Virus record (IMG/VR): IMGVR_UViG_3300025949_000058
Span: 1-36,966 of that record
Source of the DNA: a virus
DNA length: 36,966 bases
Direction: 5' to 3' (one strand)
Below are positions 25,139 through 30,363 of this stretch, piece by piece (the stretch's first letter is position 1; the number at the start of each line of letters is the position of its first letter). The notes beneath the pieces are model-generated. The model was given only the letters and a program-made list of their open reading frames with translations, did no database searches and had not been told where the DNA came from. A program made the translations under genes and the position numbers.

Positions 25139-25403
25139 GGTCGAATCCCTCCTTGCGCTTAAACAGCACGAGGTGGTTTTGCGTACGGTGCCGCCAGTCG
25201 GCTTCGACGATTGACAGCCGCCACGCCTGCGTACGCCCGTGACAGCGCGCCTCGAAGCACATAAGCTCAGGGTCTTGCGACGGGTAGAAGGTAAACTCTT
25301 CAACCGGCATGTCGCATGACGCGCAGAACGGGATCAAGAACGGCGGCGGCTCACCGTTCGCCATCAGCGCAATAGGCGTCGAGTCCTTCTCGATCAGCGC
25401 CAC
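25128..25403 (-). CDS. Small zinc-ribbon-like protein before terminase
   Basis: This 91-residue protein, starting at GTG 25403, has Cys pairs FCASC (27-30) and ELMCFEARC (48-54) with a WRL strand, typical of small zinc ribbons. Genes of this type sit between small and large terminase genes in some phages. Its role is unknown; DNA binding in packaging is a guess. The start shares one base with the preceding stop. Confidence 0.6.
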   Translation of the reverse strand: MALIEKDSTPIALMANGEPPPFLIPFCASCDMPVEEFTFYPSQDPELMCFEARCHGRTQAWRLSIVEADWRHRTQNHLVLFKRKEGFDRVR

Positions 25404-25990
25404 TACTCGATGCCCTCTTCCTTGATGATTTCGGCCGCAACGTCGATGGCCTGCGCGTGCCGCTGCTCCTCGTCGACCCGCCGCGCCTCTTCGTTCCAGT
25501 CAGCTTCGCTCTTGCGGCCCTGTAGCAACACGACGCCGAGGGCTCGCTGCGTGGCCATGCCCTCGCGTTTGTTGGCCATCATCTGCTGATAGACCTTCAT
25601 GCCGAAGTGACTGCGAGTCGTGGCGTCAGCAAGCGGAACATCGGCATCAGGGTTGTACCCGTCTTCGCCAGCCTTCTTGAGCAGACCTTCGGCGTGCTGG
25701 AGTCCGCGAAGCGCGATGCGGTCGATGATGGCGAGCTGCTCATCGTGCTCGGCCTGCTTCGTCAGCTTGGTCAGCTGCTTCGTGATCTGCGCAAGCTGGG
25801 CCTTCTCTTCCCGCTTCTTGACCCTGCGCTCTTTCGCTGCGACGCGCTTTTCTGCGCGCTTTTTCATACTCTCGGTGAGCCCGGCGGTGAACGGCGCAGA
25901 GCTTGCCGCCTGTCTCGGCGGCGCATCCTTCTCGCGGGCAATAGCCTCTTTCGGCCCGAAGTATCTGGTGGCGCCGCTGTCGGCTGACAT
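25403..25990 (-). CDS. Helical DNA-packaging accessory protein, small terminase candidate
   Basis: The 195-residue protein has a highly basic Lys/Arg/Glu coiled coil in its centre (~35-75) followed by helices around LAIIDRIALRGLQHAEG and an acidic C-terminus (AAEIIKEEGIE). Small terminases combine a DNA-binding part with a coiled coil and lie next to the large subunit, so context supports this reading. No classic helix-turn-helix is obvious near the N-terminus. Confidence 0.5.
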   Translation of the reverse strand: MSADSGATRYFGPKEAIAREKDAPPRQAASSAPFTAGLTESMKKRAEKRVAAKERRVKKREEKAQLAQITKQLTKLTKQAEHDEQLAIIDRIALRGLQHAEGLLKKAGEDGYNPDADVPLADATTRSHFGMKVYQQMMANKREGMATQRALGVVLLQGRKSEADWNEEARRVDEEQRHAQAIDVAAEIIKEEGIE

Positions 25991-26193
25991 CAGCCACGAC
26001 CCTCCACCACAGGCGTTACCGCCTCAGATCGCTCCTGCCGCTCGGCCGCCTCAAGAGCCAGCGTCGCCTGCTTCCTCCAGCGACCCTGATACGACGGGCC
26101 GAGCGTCTCCCAGTCCTCGATATCATTGCCGACGCGCGGCGCATTGAAGCGGTGAAGCGCGCGGGCGGCGGCTTCGATGCTCGCCTCGGTCAT
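25990..26193 (-). CDS. Small hypothetical protein at head of late block
   Basis: The 67-residue protein begins TEASIEAAARALHRF and contains WETLGPSYQGRWRKQA; this short helical pattern resembles small phage proteins encoded near terminase genes. It starts in an ATGA overlap with the microprotein upstream and abuts the putative small terminase gene. Function unknown. Confidence 0.65.
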   Translation of the reverse strand: MTEASIEAAARALHRFNAPRVGNDIEDWETLGPSYQGRWRKQATLALEAAERQERSEAVTPVVEGRG

Positions 26194-26285
26194 CCGCGCG
26201 GCCTCGGCTGCGACAGGCCAAGGACCATGCAGATCAGGATGGCCGCCGAGATCAGTGCGACCGGGTGAGCCTCAGCGAACGACAC
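26190..26285 (-). CDS. 31-residue membrane microprotein, first ORF of late block
   Basis: GTG at 26285 opens a 31-codon frame with one hydrophobic segment (VALISAAILICMVLGL) and a basic Pro/Arg tail. Its TGA overlaps the next ATG as ATGA, which supports its being translated. No Shine-Dalgarno is visible, and the start lies six bases from a -10-like CAATCT with TTGACA 16 bases further upstream. It may be a leaderless first cistron. Function unknown. Confidence 0.5.
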   Translation of the reverse strand: MSFAEAHPVALISAAILICMVLGLSQPRPRG

Positions 26286-26291
26286 GAGGAC

Positions 26292-26319
26292 AGATTGACA
26301 GATTGGCAATCCATGTCAA
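26292..26319 (-). promoter_or_regulatory. Late-block promoter candidate (TTGACA-16-CAATCT)
   Basis: On the minus strand, TTGACA occupies 26319-26314 and CAATCT occupies 26297-26292. The -35 is perfect; the -10 is weak. GTG of the microprotein follows after six bases. The site coincides with operator-like dyad TGACA-GAT-TGGCA (26296-26308), consistent with repression of the late genes. Confidence 0.45.
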
Positions 26320-26370
26320 GGCCACCTGCGCCGATTTGGCGGAGTCTTGTGTCAGTTTGTCAATTTGACG
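26296..26370. promoter_or_regulatory. Cluster of TGNCA-N3-TGNCA operator-like dyads
   Basis: Three matches lie between the resolvase and the late block: 26296-26308 (TGACA-GAT-TGGCA), 26350-26362 (TGTCA-GTT-TGTCA) and 26358-26370 (TGTCA-ATT-TGACG, one mismatch). The last two overlap. This is the densest group in the window and occupies the likely control region of the packaging and head genes. A resolvase crossover site is an alternative. Confidence 0.45.
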
Positions 26371-26881
26371 CTGTCGGCCTCGGCTGCTTCCGCTTCCGCG
26401 GCTCTGTCTCGACGATTCCTGGTGGGCGTCCGAGCCTATGACCAGCTGCCTTGCGTGCCGCCAGCGCCGCCTTCGTCCGCAAGCCGATCATTCGCCGCTC
26501 GAACCTGGCCACCCCGTCAAGAATGTGGCGGATGAGCTCGGACGCTGGGTCGGTCTCGTTGTTGCCATCGGCACAGACCACGGAAGCGCCCAGCTTCTCG
26601 AGCGACCTCTCGGTAAGCATGGCAACCAGAGGGTCGCGGCTGAACCGGTCCCGTTTGGCCACGACTAGGTACCGTGCCCCGAGGCGAGCCACGTCATCGG
26701 AGGCCGCCTGTAGCCCGTAGCGCTCCTCGAACGGCGCCCCGCCCGATACGATCTCGGTGTGCCAGGCTATGACTTCGATGTCGTGGGTTGCGGCGTAGGC
26801 CGAGATGGCGGCGCGCTGGGCGTCCAGGCCTAGCTGCTGCTTTTCTGTCGAGACGCGGAGCAGGGCGACGGCGGTGGTCAT
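26360..26881 (-). CDS. Serine recombinase/resolvase catalytic domain without HTH
   Basis: The 173-residue protein begins TTAVALLRVSTEKQ; Ser11 in RVSTxxQ is the recombinase nucleophile. VVAKRDRFSRD (73-83) supplies the conserved Arg and Asp residues, and the long E-helix (ARFERRMIGLRTKAAL) and GHRLGRPPG linker are present. Resolvases normally continue with a helix-turn-helix; here only an 18-residue basic tail follows. It may resolve multimers, invert DNA or be a degenerate integrase. It is co-transcribed with the lipoprotein gene (TGATG overlap). A GTG at 26884 is an alternative start. Confidence 0.85.
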   Translation of the reverse strand: MTTAVALLRVSTEKQQLGLDAQRAAISAYAATHDIEVIAWHTEIVSGGAPFEERYGLQAASDDVARLGARYLVVAKRDRFSRDPLVAMLTERSLEKLGASVVCADGNNETDPASELIRHILDGVARFERRMIGLRTKAALAARKAAGHRLGRPPGIVETEPRKRKQPRPTASN

Positions 26882-27363
26882 CACAGCCCAGCCGCCTCGA
26901 GCATGGCATAGGCCTGGTCAACCTCTCCGCCATCCGCGAAGTAGTGCCCGGTATGGCTACGATCTCCGCCTTCGCCGTGCTGGTAGCTGGCGACGTGCCC
27001 CATCTCGTGAGCCAGCGCCGAAACGCTCACCAGCCCACCGTATTGACCCGGCCAGTAGTCCGACAGGACGATTTGCCTGTCGTGCAGCGTGATGCCCTGG
27101 AGGCACCAGCCGTATTGCTTCAGCTCGAACGCATGGCCATCTCCGCAGTCGAGGGCAGCACCGCCGTACCAGTAGACCTCCGGCGCCGACGTGAGCCCGT
27201 AGAAGTCGTAGAGGACCGCGACGGCCTGCTCCGTGTTAGCCGGCCCATCTACGACCTTGGATGGGTCGACATCGACGTCGTAATCGGCAGCGTCACCGCC
27301 GCACGATGCGACCGCCAGCGCAAGGGCGACAAAACCCACCCACGAACGAAGGACGCTCGACAT
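26881..27363 (-). CDS. Second metzincin-like zinc protease lipoprotein
   Basis: The 160-residue protein has signal peptide SSVLRSWVGFVALALAVAS and lipobox Cys21. HEMGHVASYQH (119-129) matches the HExxHxxxxxH spacing of metzincins, with Ser replacing the usual Gly. Cys73 and Cys87 could form a disulphide. It is followed by the recombinase with overlapping codons. A promoter immediately upstream suggests independent expression, as for a moron gene. The envelope location is clear; protease activity and any role, such as altering the surface of the infected cell, are inferred. Confidence 0.75.
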   Translation of the reverse strand: MSSVLRSWVGFVALALAVASCGGDAADYDVDVDPSKVVDGPANTEQAVAVLYDFYGLTSAPEVYWYGGAALDCGDGHAFELKQYGWCLQGITLHDRQIVLSDYWPGQYGGLVSVSALAHEMGHVASYQHGEGGDRSHTGHYFADGGEVDQAYAMLEAAGL

Positions 27364-27370
27364 AGATACG

Positions 27371-27399
27371 GGTATATCTGAGAGACGCGCAGGCGTCAA
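27371..27399 (-). promoter_or_regulatory. Promoter TTGACG-17-TATACC for lipoprotein/recombinase pair
   Basis: On the minus strand TTGACG lies at 27399-27394 and TATACC at 27376-27371, exactly 17 bases apart. The ATG of the lipoprotein gene is only seven bases beyond the -10, so transcription probably starts at or next to the start codon. No Shine-Dalgarno is present. This is the strongest sigma-70-type promoter seen in the window. Confidence 0.65.
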
Positions 27400-27914
27400 G
27401 TACACTCTTCGTCGTTTCGCTCGCGCATGGCCATGCGGGCGATGCGGAGTTCTTCGGCCGTTAGACCATCGGAGCGACCTGCCGCCGACAGCTGCCGCTT
27501 CCGCTCCCGGTAGCGCCGCTGTCGTTCCGCAGCGCCGTGGTCCTTCTCGCGGTAGTGCATGAAGTTCAGGACTAAGAACCCGCCGTTGACCCTGACGATC
27601 CGCCGGCCCTCGAACTCCTGAGACCTCGAGCATTCCTCTGGCTCTCCCATCCTGGCCAGGGCCTCGAGGCCGCGGACTTGGTCAACCCCAGCCTGCCTCA
27701 CGATGCCAACGCTAGCCGCTTCGGCCAGTCCGTACCACCCGGGAGGCACCTTCCACCCGGTCGGCTTGAGCGAGTCCACGGCGAGCTGCGGGAGCTCCTC
27801 GCGCACCTCGTACGGGGTCGCCATGAGCAGCGCAGTCAGGAATACGTTACGCGTCTCCAGGTCAACCCAGACTGACGAATTCAGGATCCCCGTGTCCAGC
27901 TTCACGAATGCCAC
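27396..27914 (-). CDS. Phage replisome-organiser-like N-terminal domain protein
   Basis: The 172-residue protein starts at GTG 27914. Its N-terminus (KLDTGILNSSVW) and the later EFEGRRIVRVNGGFLVLNF ... YREKD segment align with 34909-35796 (KLFSGIVMSTVW ... EFEGRRIETIDRGWRLL ... KYRALR), so the two are paralogues. The family has a winged-helix-type replication initiation domain. This copy ends with a basic tail (RQRRYRERKRQ) and lacks the longer C-terminal part. It could regulate replication or bind DNA by itself. Its start overlaps an operator-like dyad. Confidence 0.65.
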   Translation of the reverse strand: MAFVKLDTGILNSSVWVDLETRNVFLTALLMATPYEVREELPQLAVDSLKPTGWKVPPGWYGLAEAASVGIVRQAGVDQVRGLEALARMGEPEECSRSQEFEGRRIVRVNGGFLVLNFMHYREKDHGAAERQRRYRERKRQLSAAGRSDGLTAEELRIARMAMRERNDEECT

Positions 27915-27915
27915 A

Positions 27916-27949
27916 GTGACAATTTGTCACGGCCGTGACGCGTTGTCAA
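27916..27949 (-). promoter_or_regulatory. Promoter/operator upstream of 27396-27914
   Basis: A near-perfect dyad GTGACA-ATT-TGTCAC (27916-27930) lies two bases before the GTG start. On the minus strand a perfect TTGACA (27949-27944), 17 bases, CAAATT (27926-27921) and six bases to GTG make a candidate leaderless promoter overlapped by the dyad. Binding of a repressor there would block both polymerase and ribosome. Confidence 0.5.
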
Positions 27950-28051
27950 CGTAGCGTAACGGCGTGAAGTGACCTATGCAGAAGCAGAAGCATACTCAGA
28001 TGGTCCAGCTGTCTCGCATGCGTTGCGTCTAACCGCGAAAGTGCGCCACTT

Positions 28052-28106
28052 CGTCAAGTACACGGCATTTGGGTGAATTTTCGAATGGGGAGGGGTGGGT
28101 GGGGAA
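28052..28106 (-). repeat. Imperfect direct repeat copy A
   Basis: This ~55-bp stretch resembles 28327-28384. Shared features on the plus strand are CGTCAAGTACAC, then CATTT/CATTC, GG-TGA-TTTTC, AATGGGG and a G-rich end. Copy A immediately follows the stop of 28107-28325. No gene begins directly behind it, so it may be a promoter relic. Confidence 0.6.
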
Positions 28107-28325
28107 TCACGTGTTCTCGCTGAAGCATCGGCAGTTAGGACGAATCTCGTCGTAGTTGCCGCACCACTGGCAAAACTGCTCAAGCACAGCCAGCCTCGCC
28201 CGTCGCGGTATTCTCCTGAGCGCCTCGAACGCCTCCTGGCAGTCACGTTGGACATCCTCGCGGCTGCCCTTGCCGGCGTTCCTGTGCAGGTAACCCTTGC
28301 GGTCCAGGACGAATAGCCAATCCAT
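28107..28325 (-). CDS. Small Cys-rich hypothetical protein
   Basis: This 72-residue protein has a DWLFVLDRKGYLH start, a helical centre and a C-terminal FCQWCGNYDEIRPNCRCF with four Cys in zinc-ribbon spacing. The start at 28325 has no ribosome-binding site but lies six bases from TGTACT with TTGAAA 16 bases upstream, as if leaderless. It is flanked by copies A and B of a direct repeat. Function unknown. Confidence 0.65.
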   Translation of the reverse strand: MDWLFVLDRKGYLHRNAGKGSREDVQRDCQEAFEALRRIPRRARLAVLEQFCQWCGNYDEIRPNCRCFSENT

Positions 28326-28326
28326 G

Positions 28327-28384
28327 CGTCAAGTACACTCCATTCTGGCTGATTTTCAATGGGGGATGGGTATAGGGGATTTTT
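28327..28384 (-). repeat. Imperfect direct repeat copy B, with promoter elements
   Basis: Copy B lies directly before the ATG at 28325. On the minus strand it contains TTGAAA (28359-28354), 16 bases, TGTACT (28337-28332), then six bases to ATG. The last 13 bases, plus-strand GCGTCAAGTACAC, recur exactly at 27393-27405 and, bar one base, in copy A. Confidence 0.6.
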
Positions 28385-28445
28385 CTCCCTCGGCTTTTTG
28401 GGGTGGGGGTGGGGGTCATCGGACGGCGACCACCGCCAGCAGCTG

Positions 28446-28480
28446 TGTAGCGTTCTGCCCCAGTCCTGTAGCGTTCTGCC
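28446..28480. repeat. Two 14-bp direct repeats spaced 21 bp
   Basis: TGTAGCGTTCTGCC occurs at 28446-28459 and again at 28467-28480, a start-to-start distance of 21 bp (two helical turns). The gap between genes 28107-28325 and 28517-28747 holds these repeats, a C-rich tract and copy B. Same-face binding by a regulator or an iteron-type role is plausible. Confidence 0.7.
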
Positions 28481-28516
28481 ACACTGAACGCCGTGACTTG
28501 ACAGAAACGCTCGTAT

Positions 28517-28747
28517 CTATCGCTGCTTGTCGCGCTCAGCAGCCACCAACCGCGCAAGTATCGCAGCCTGCCAACTACGCGCAGTTACACCGCTCTTGCG
28601 CGCGATGGCTAGCAGCTCCTCGGCATTCTGGATCTTCGCCGTAGCACGGCGCTGGGCACGGGCCAGGCGCTTGGTAGCACGGGCAGCGATGCGGCACGGG
28701 GGCAGGTTGAGCAACGCGCGGACCCGTTCCTCATACCCGTCATCCAT
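28517..28747 (-). CDS. Small basic helical protein
   Basis: The 76-residue protein is Arg/Ala-rich and helical (RATKRLARAQRRATAKI), followed by NAEELLAIARKSGVTARSWQAAIL, which could be a helix-turn-helix-like segment. The net charge is strongly positive, which suggests nucleic-acid binding. The ATG is embedded in a 16-bp palindrome that places GGAG in a four-base loop. Confidence 0.6.
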   Translation of the reverse strand: MDDGYEERVRALLNLPPCRIAARATKRLARAQRRATAKIQNAEELLAIARKSGVTARSWQAAILARLVAAERDKQR

Positions 28748-28761
28748 GACACTCCTGTCAT
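28746..28761 (-). promoter_or_regulatory. RBS hairpin ATGACA-GGAG-TGTCAT
   Basis: A perfect six-base stem encloses a GGAG loop, and the stem includes the first two bases of the ATG at 28747. In mRNA the Shine-Dalgarno would be exposed in the loop but the start partly paired. The half-sites TGACA/TGTCA also resemble the operator set, with a four-base instead of a three-base spacer. Confidence 0.55.
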
Positions 28762-28815
28762 AGCACTACGCAAACATTTCATAGTCGGTCAGTTGATAGG
28801 ACGAGTCGCGTCAAT

Positions 28816-28857
28816 TCAGCGTTCACGGCGCTCGTCTTCGGTCAGCTTCGTCGTCAT
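28816..28857 (-). CDS. 13-residue micro-ORF with good RBS
   Basis: ATG at 28857 follows GGGAG with five-base spacing and encodes MTTKLTEDERRER before TGA. The ribosome-binding site is better than those of many genes here. It may be a genuine micro-ORF, the remains of a truncated gene or a translation-coupling device. Nothing else is recognisable between 28748 and 28866. Confidence 0.35.
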   Translation of the reverse strand: MTTKLTEDERRER

Positions 28858-28866
28858 CGGTTCTCC

Positions 28867-28977
28867 CTAGTCAACGGCCACCACCTGTGATTGCCACATC
28901 CCGACTGGCCGCGCGCAGGATCCACCGTAGCGCCAGTAGTCTGACGTGGCATCCTCGACCAGCCTTAGCCCGTTCAG
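28867..28977 (-). pseudogene. Open frame with coding character but no start; possible frameshift extension
   Basis: A frame ending at TAG 28867 reads like protein (RLVEDATSDYWRYGGSCARP). It stays open upstream to about 29118 but has no ATG, GTG or TTG. It lies +1 relative to 28997-29185, so a +1 shift near the stop of that gene would join them. Alternatives are a sequencing error, a lost start, or initiation at CTG 28977. The coordinates given start at that CTG. Confidence 0.4.
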
Positions 28978-28996
28978 CCGCCTGAATGCGCGGTCC

Positions 28997-29185
28997 TCAA
29001 GTTGGTGCGGGCGCCGTGGTCGGCCTTGGTAGGAGCTCGATGTTGAAGTCGTCGAGCAAGTCTGCCAAGCGAACGGACGCCGAGATGACTGCCGTTGAGT
29101 AGCTGTCGATGATTGTCACGGTGATATCGACGACGTCACCTGAGCGCGAGATATGAATCGCTGACTTGTCCTTGCTCAGTCTCAC
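28997..29185 (-). CDS. Small beta-rich hypothetical protein
   Basis: GTG at 29185 overlaps the previous stop as GTGA and gives 62 residues with strands DVVDITVTIID and VISASVRLADLL and a Pro/Ala/Thr tail. A longer frame upstream is in frame with poor composition. It is the last clear gene of the coupled small-gene ladder before the orphan frame at 28867. Function unknown. Confidence 0.6.
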   Translation of the reverse strand: MRLSKDKSAIHISRSGDVVDITVTIIDSYSTAVISASVRLADLLDDFNIELLPRPTTAPAPT

Positions 29186-29313
29186 GGCCGCCCCGCAATC
29201 TCCCAACACACCTCGCGGCACTTCCCGAGATGGCCTGGCCGCAGGTTGCAGGTGGCGACGACCGTGCCGTCAGGCAGCTTGATGGGCGCGCCGCACGTTG
29301 GTTCAGGTGTCAT
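29182..29313 (-). CDS. 43-residue Cys-rich microprotein
   Basis: ATG 29313 overlaps the previous stop (ATGA) and TGA 29182 overlaps the next GTG. The sequence has C7, C22, H29, C33 and C37 (ATCNLRPGHLGKCREVC), a C-H-C-C pattern typical of tiny phage zinc proteins that contain a CxxxxxGHxGxC element. Coupling on both sides strongly supports it being real. Confidence 0.7.
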   Translation of the reverse strand: MTPEPTCGAPIKLPDGTVVATCNLRPGHLGKCREVCWEIAGRP

Positions 29314-29516
29314 GGATCTACCTCGCCGGCCTCGTACTCCAGCCGCATGGTGTAGCGACCGTCCTTGTGGCGCGTCTCGACGACGTCCATGCCGGCCGTC
29401 CGAAGCATCGCCGTGAGCAGGTCCATCCTGGACTTGTCCGTGACGGTCAGCTGCTTCCCCGGCTCAGGCACGAGCGTAACCTCAATGCCGCCGTCTTCCT
29501 CGTCTCCTGTCGTCAT
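29310..29516 (-). CDS. Small hypothetical protein
   Basis: The 68-residue protein has an acidic N-terminus followed by a beta-alpha-beta pattern (IEVTLVPEPG, DLLTAMLRTAGMDVVETRH, YTMRLEYEAG). The layout suggests a compact two-strand/helix fold. It is coupled by ATGA on both sides. No family was recognised. Confidence 0.65.
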   Translation of the reverse strand: MTTGDEEDGGIEVTLVPEPGKQLTVTDKSRMDLLTAMLRTAGMDVVETRHKDGRYTMRLEYEAGEVDP

Positions 29517-29728
29517 ACCCGCTCCTTTGTTGCCTGTACCATCGCCAGGAACGCGCGCCGGTTGCGCCGCCTTCCGATGACCTTGTCGAGCCTATTCTTG
29601 CAGTCCTGGCACGTCACGTTACCGATGGCCCGCGCGAACGGCAGCATGGCTCCTCGCTCTCCGCACATGGCGACGTCGATGTCTGGGCCGTTGCGGTAGT
29701 GGCGCGGGCCTGGCAGGGGAGCGGTCAC
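29513..29728 (-). CDS. Small protein with CxxC, zinc-finger type
   Basis: The 71-residue protein contains AMCGERG and VTCQDCKNRL followed by a basic helix. Many phages encode a protein with this C...TCxxC pattern, thought to be a zinc-stabilised domain of unknown function. The GTG start at 29728 overlaps the upstream stop. Confidence 0.65.
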   Translation of the reverse strand: MTAPLPGPRHYRNGPDIDVAMCGERGAMLPFARAIGNVTCQDCKNRLDKVIGRRRNRRAFLAMVQATKERV

Positions 29729-29928
29729 CTGAACACCCTGTCGGTCATGAGCAGCGATTCGAGGATGTCGGCCGCTTTGTCCATCGTGTTGTACACGTCC
29801 TCGTCAACCCATGCCCACTTCGGCCAACCATCGTAGCCAGTCATGGGCAGATCCAGGTCGCGGCACCAATCCATCGCCGCTCGTATCTCCCGCCTGTCCT
29901 TCGCGGTCAGCCGGCCGTAGTCGGTCAT
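29725..29928 (-). CDS. Small acidic hypothetical protein
   Basis: The 67-residue protein has helix RLTAKDRREIRAAMDWCR, a Trp-rich middle (YDGWPKWAWVDED) and a C-terminal helix. It is coupled by overlapping codons on both sides. The fold and role are unknown. Confidence 0.65.
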   Translation of the reverse strand: MTDYGRLTAKDRREIRAAMDWCRDLDLPMTGYDGWPKWAWVDEDVYNTMDKAADILESLLMTDRVFR

Positions 29929-30116
29929 TGCGGCTTGCTCCTGTCAATAAGCGACTGCGTCAGTCCGACCTTCCCGGTCAGCTCATCCACGGTGAACCCG
30001 TCGGCGCGTAGCAGGCGCACGATTTCGTCAGGATCAGTGACGACGCGACCGCTAGACATCGTCAGTCTCGTTATCCTCGTGGCGTTGCCTCGCTTCGCCT
30101 TCTTCTTGAGCTTCAT
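29925..30116 (-). CDS. Small basic hypothetical protein, possible HTH
   Basis: The 63-residue protein has a very basic N-terminus (MKLKKKAKRG). PDEIVRLLRADGFTVDELTGKVG follows and could form a helix-turn-helix, suggesting nucleic-acid binding. Coupled on both sides. Confidence 0.6.
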   Translation of the reverse strand: MKLKKKAKRGNATRITRLTMSSGRVVTDPDEIVRLLRADGFTVDELTGKVGLTQSLIDRSKPQ

Positions 30117-30316
30117 CGTCTCCTCCTATCGCGTTCCCACCTGCCGTCGGCGCCGCGCACCCACGGGCCGAACTCGGTTGCGAGGCTTTCGGTGTCGTCG
30201 TAGTCGATCGCGCGATAGAACCGTTCGCGGGCACTCTCGGCGCGCTGCTTCGAAGTCCACTGCCGCGGGTCCGACTCAGCCGGGTAGACGCGCCGCTTCT
30301 TAATCTGCCTGGCCAT
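30113..30316 (-). CDS. Small basic hypothetical protein, 3' side of the plus-strand island
   Basis: The 67-residue protein starts MARQIKKRRVYPAESD and is followed by charged helices (SKQRAESARERFYRAI). Its N-terminal DNA resembles that of the remnant at 31397, so it may be the displaced or second copy of one gene split by the island. The start at 30316 was chosen over the upstream frame because that overlaps the divergent promoter. Confidence 0.65.
   Translation of the reverse strand: MARQIKKRRVYPAESDPRQWTSKQRAESARERFYRAIDYDDTESLATEFGPWVRGADGRWERDRRRR
30277..30289. repeat. 13-bp direct repeat, left copy, flanking the plus-strand island
   Basis: CAGCCGGGTAGAC occurs here and at 31355-31367, bracketing the three plus-strand genes. 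Similarity continues beyond it for about ten bases (GCGCC-GCTTC in both). Both copies encode RVYPA near the start of a minus-strand ORF. Confidence 0.6.
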
Positions 30317-30328
30317 GGTTGATTTCTG

Positions 30329-30357
30329 TTGCACGTGATTCATGTCGCGAGTAGATT
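30329..30357 (+). promoter_or_regulatory. Promoter candidate TTGCAC-17-TAGATT
   Basis: In the 47-base gap between divergent genes, TTGCAC and TAGATT lie 17 bases apart on the plus strand, and ATG of 30364-30735 follows six bases later. Both hexamers are imperfect. As with other starts in this window there is no Shine-Dalgarno, suggesting a leaderless transcript. Confidence 0.45.
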
Positions 30358-30363
30358 GGTTGC

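Noticed and set aside
26296-26370. Recombination (res) site for the serine recombinase
   Set aside because: The same dyad occurs singly at 11082, 19534 and 27917 near other transcription units, so operator function explains it better; kept only as an alternative.
28395-28425. G-rich tract and T-runs as a rho-independent terminator or quadruplex
   Set aside because: No stem of adequate length precedes a T-run on either strand. A quadruplex is possible but cannot be separated from simple purine bias.
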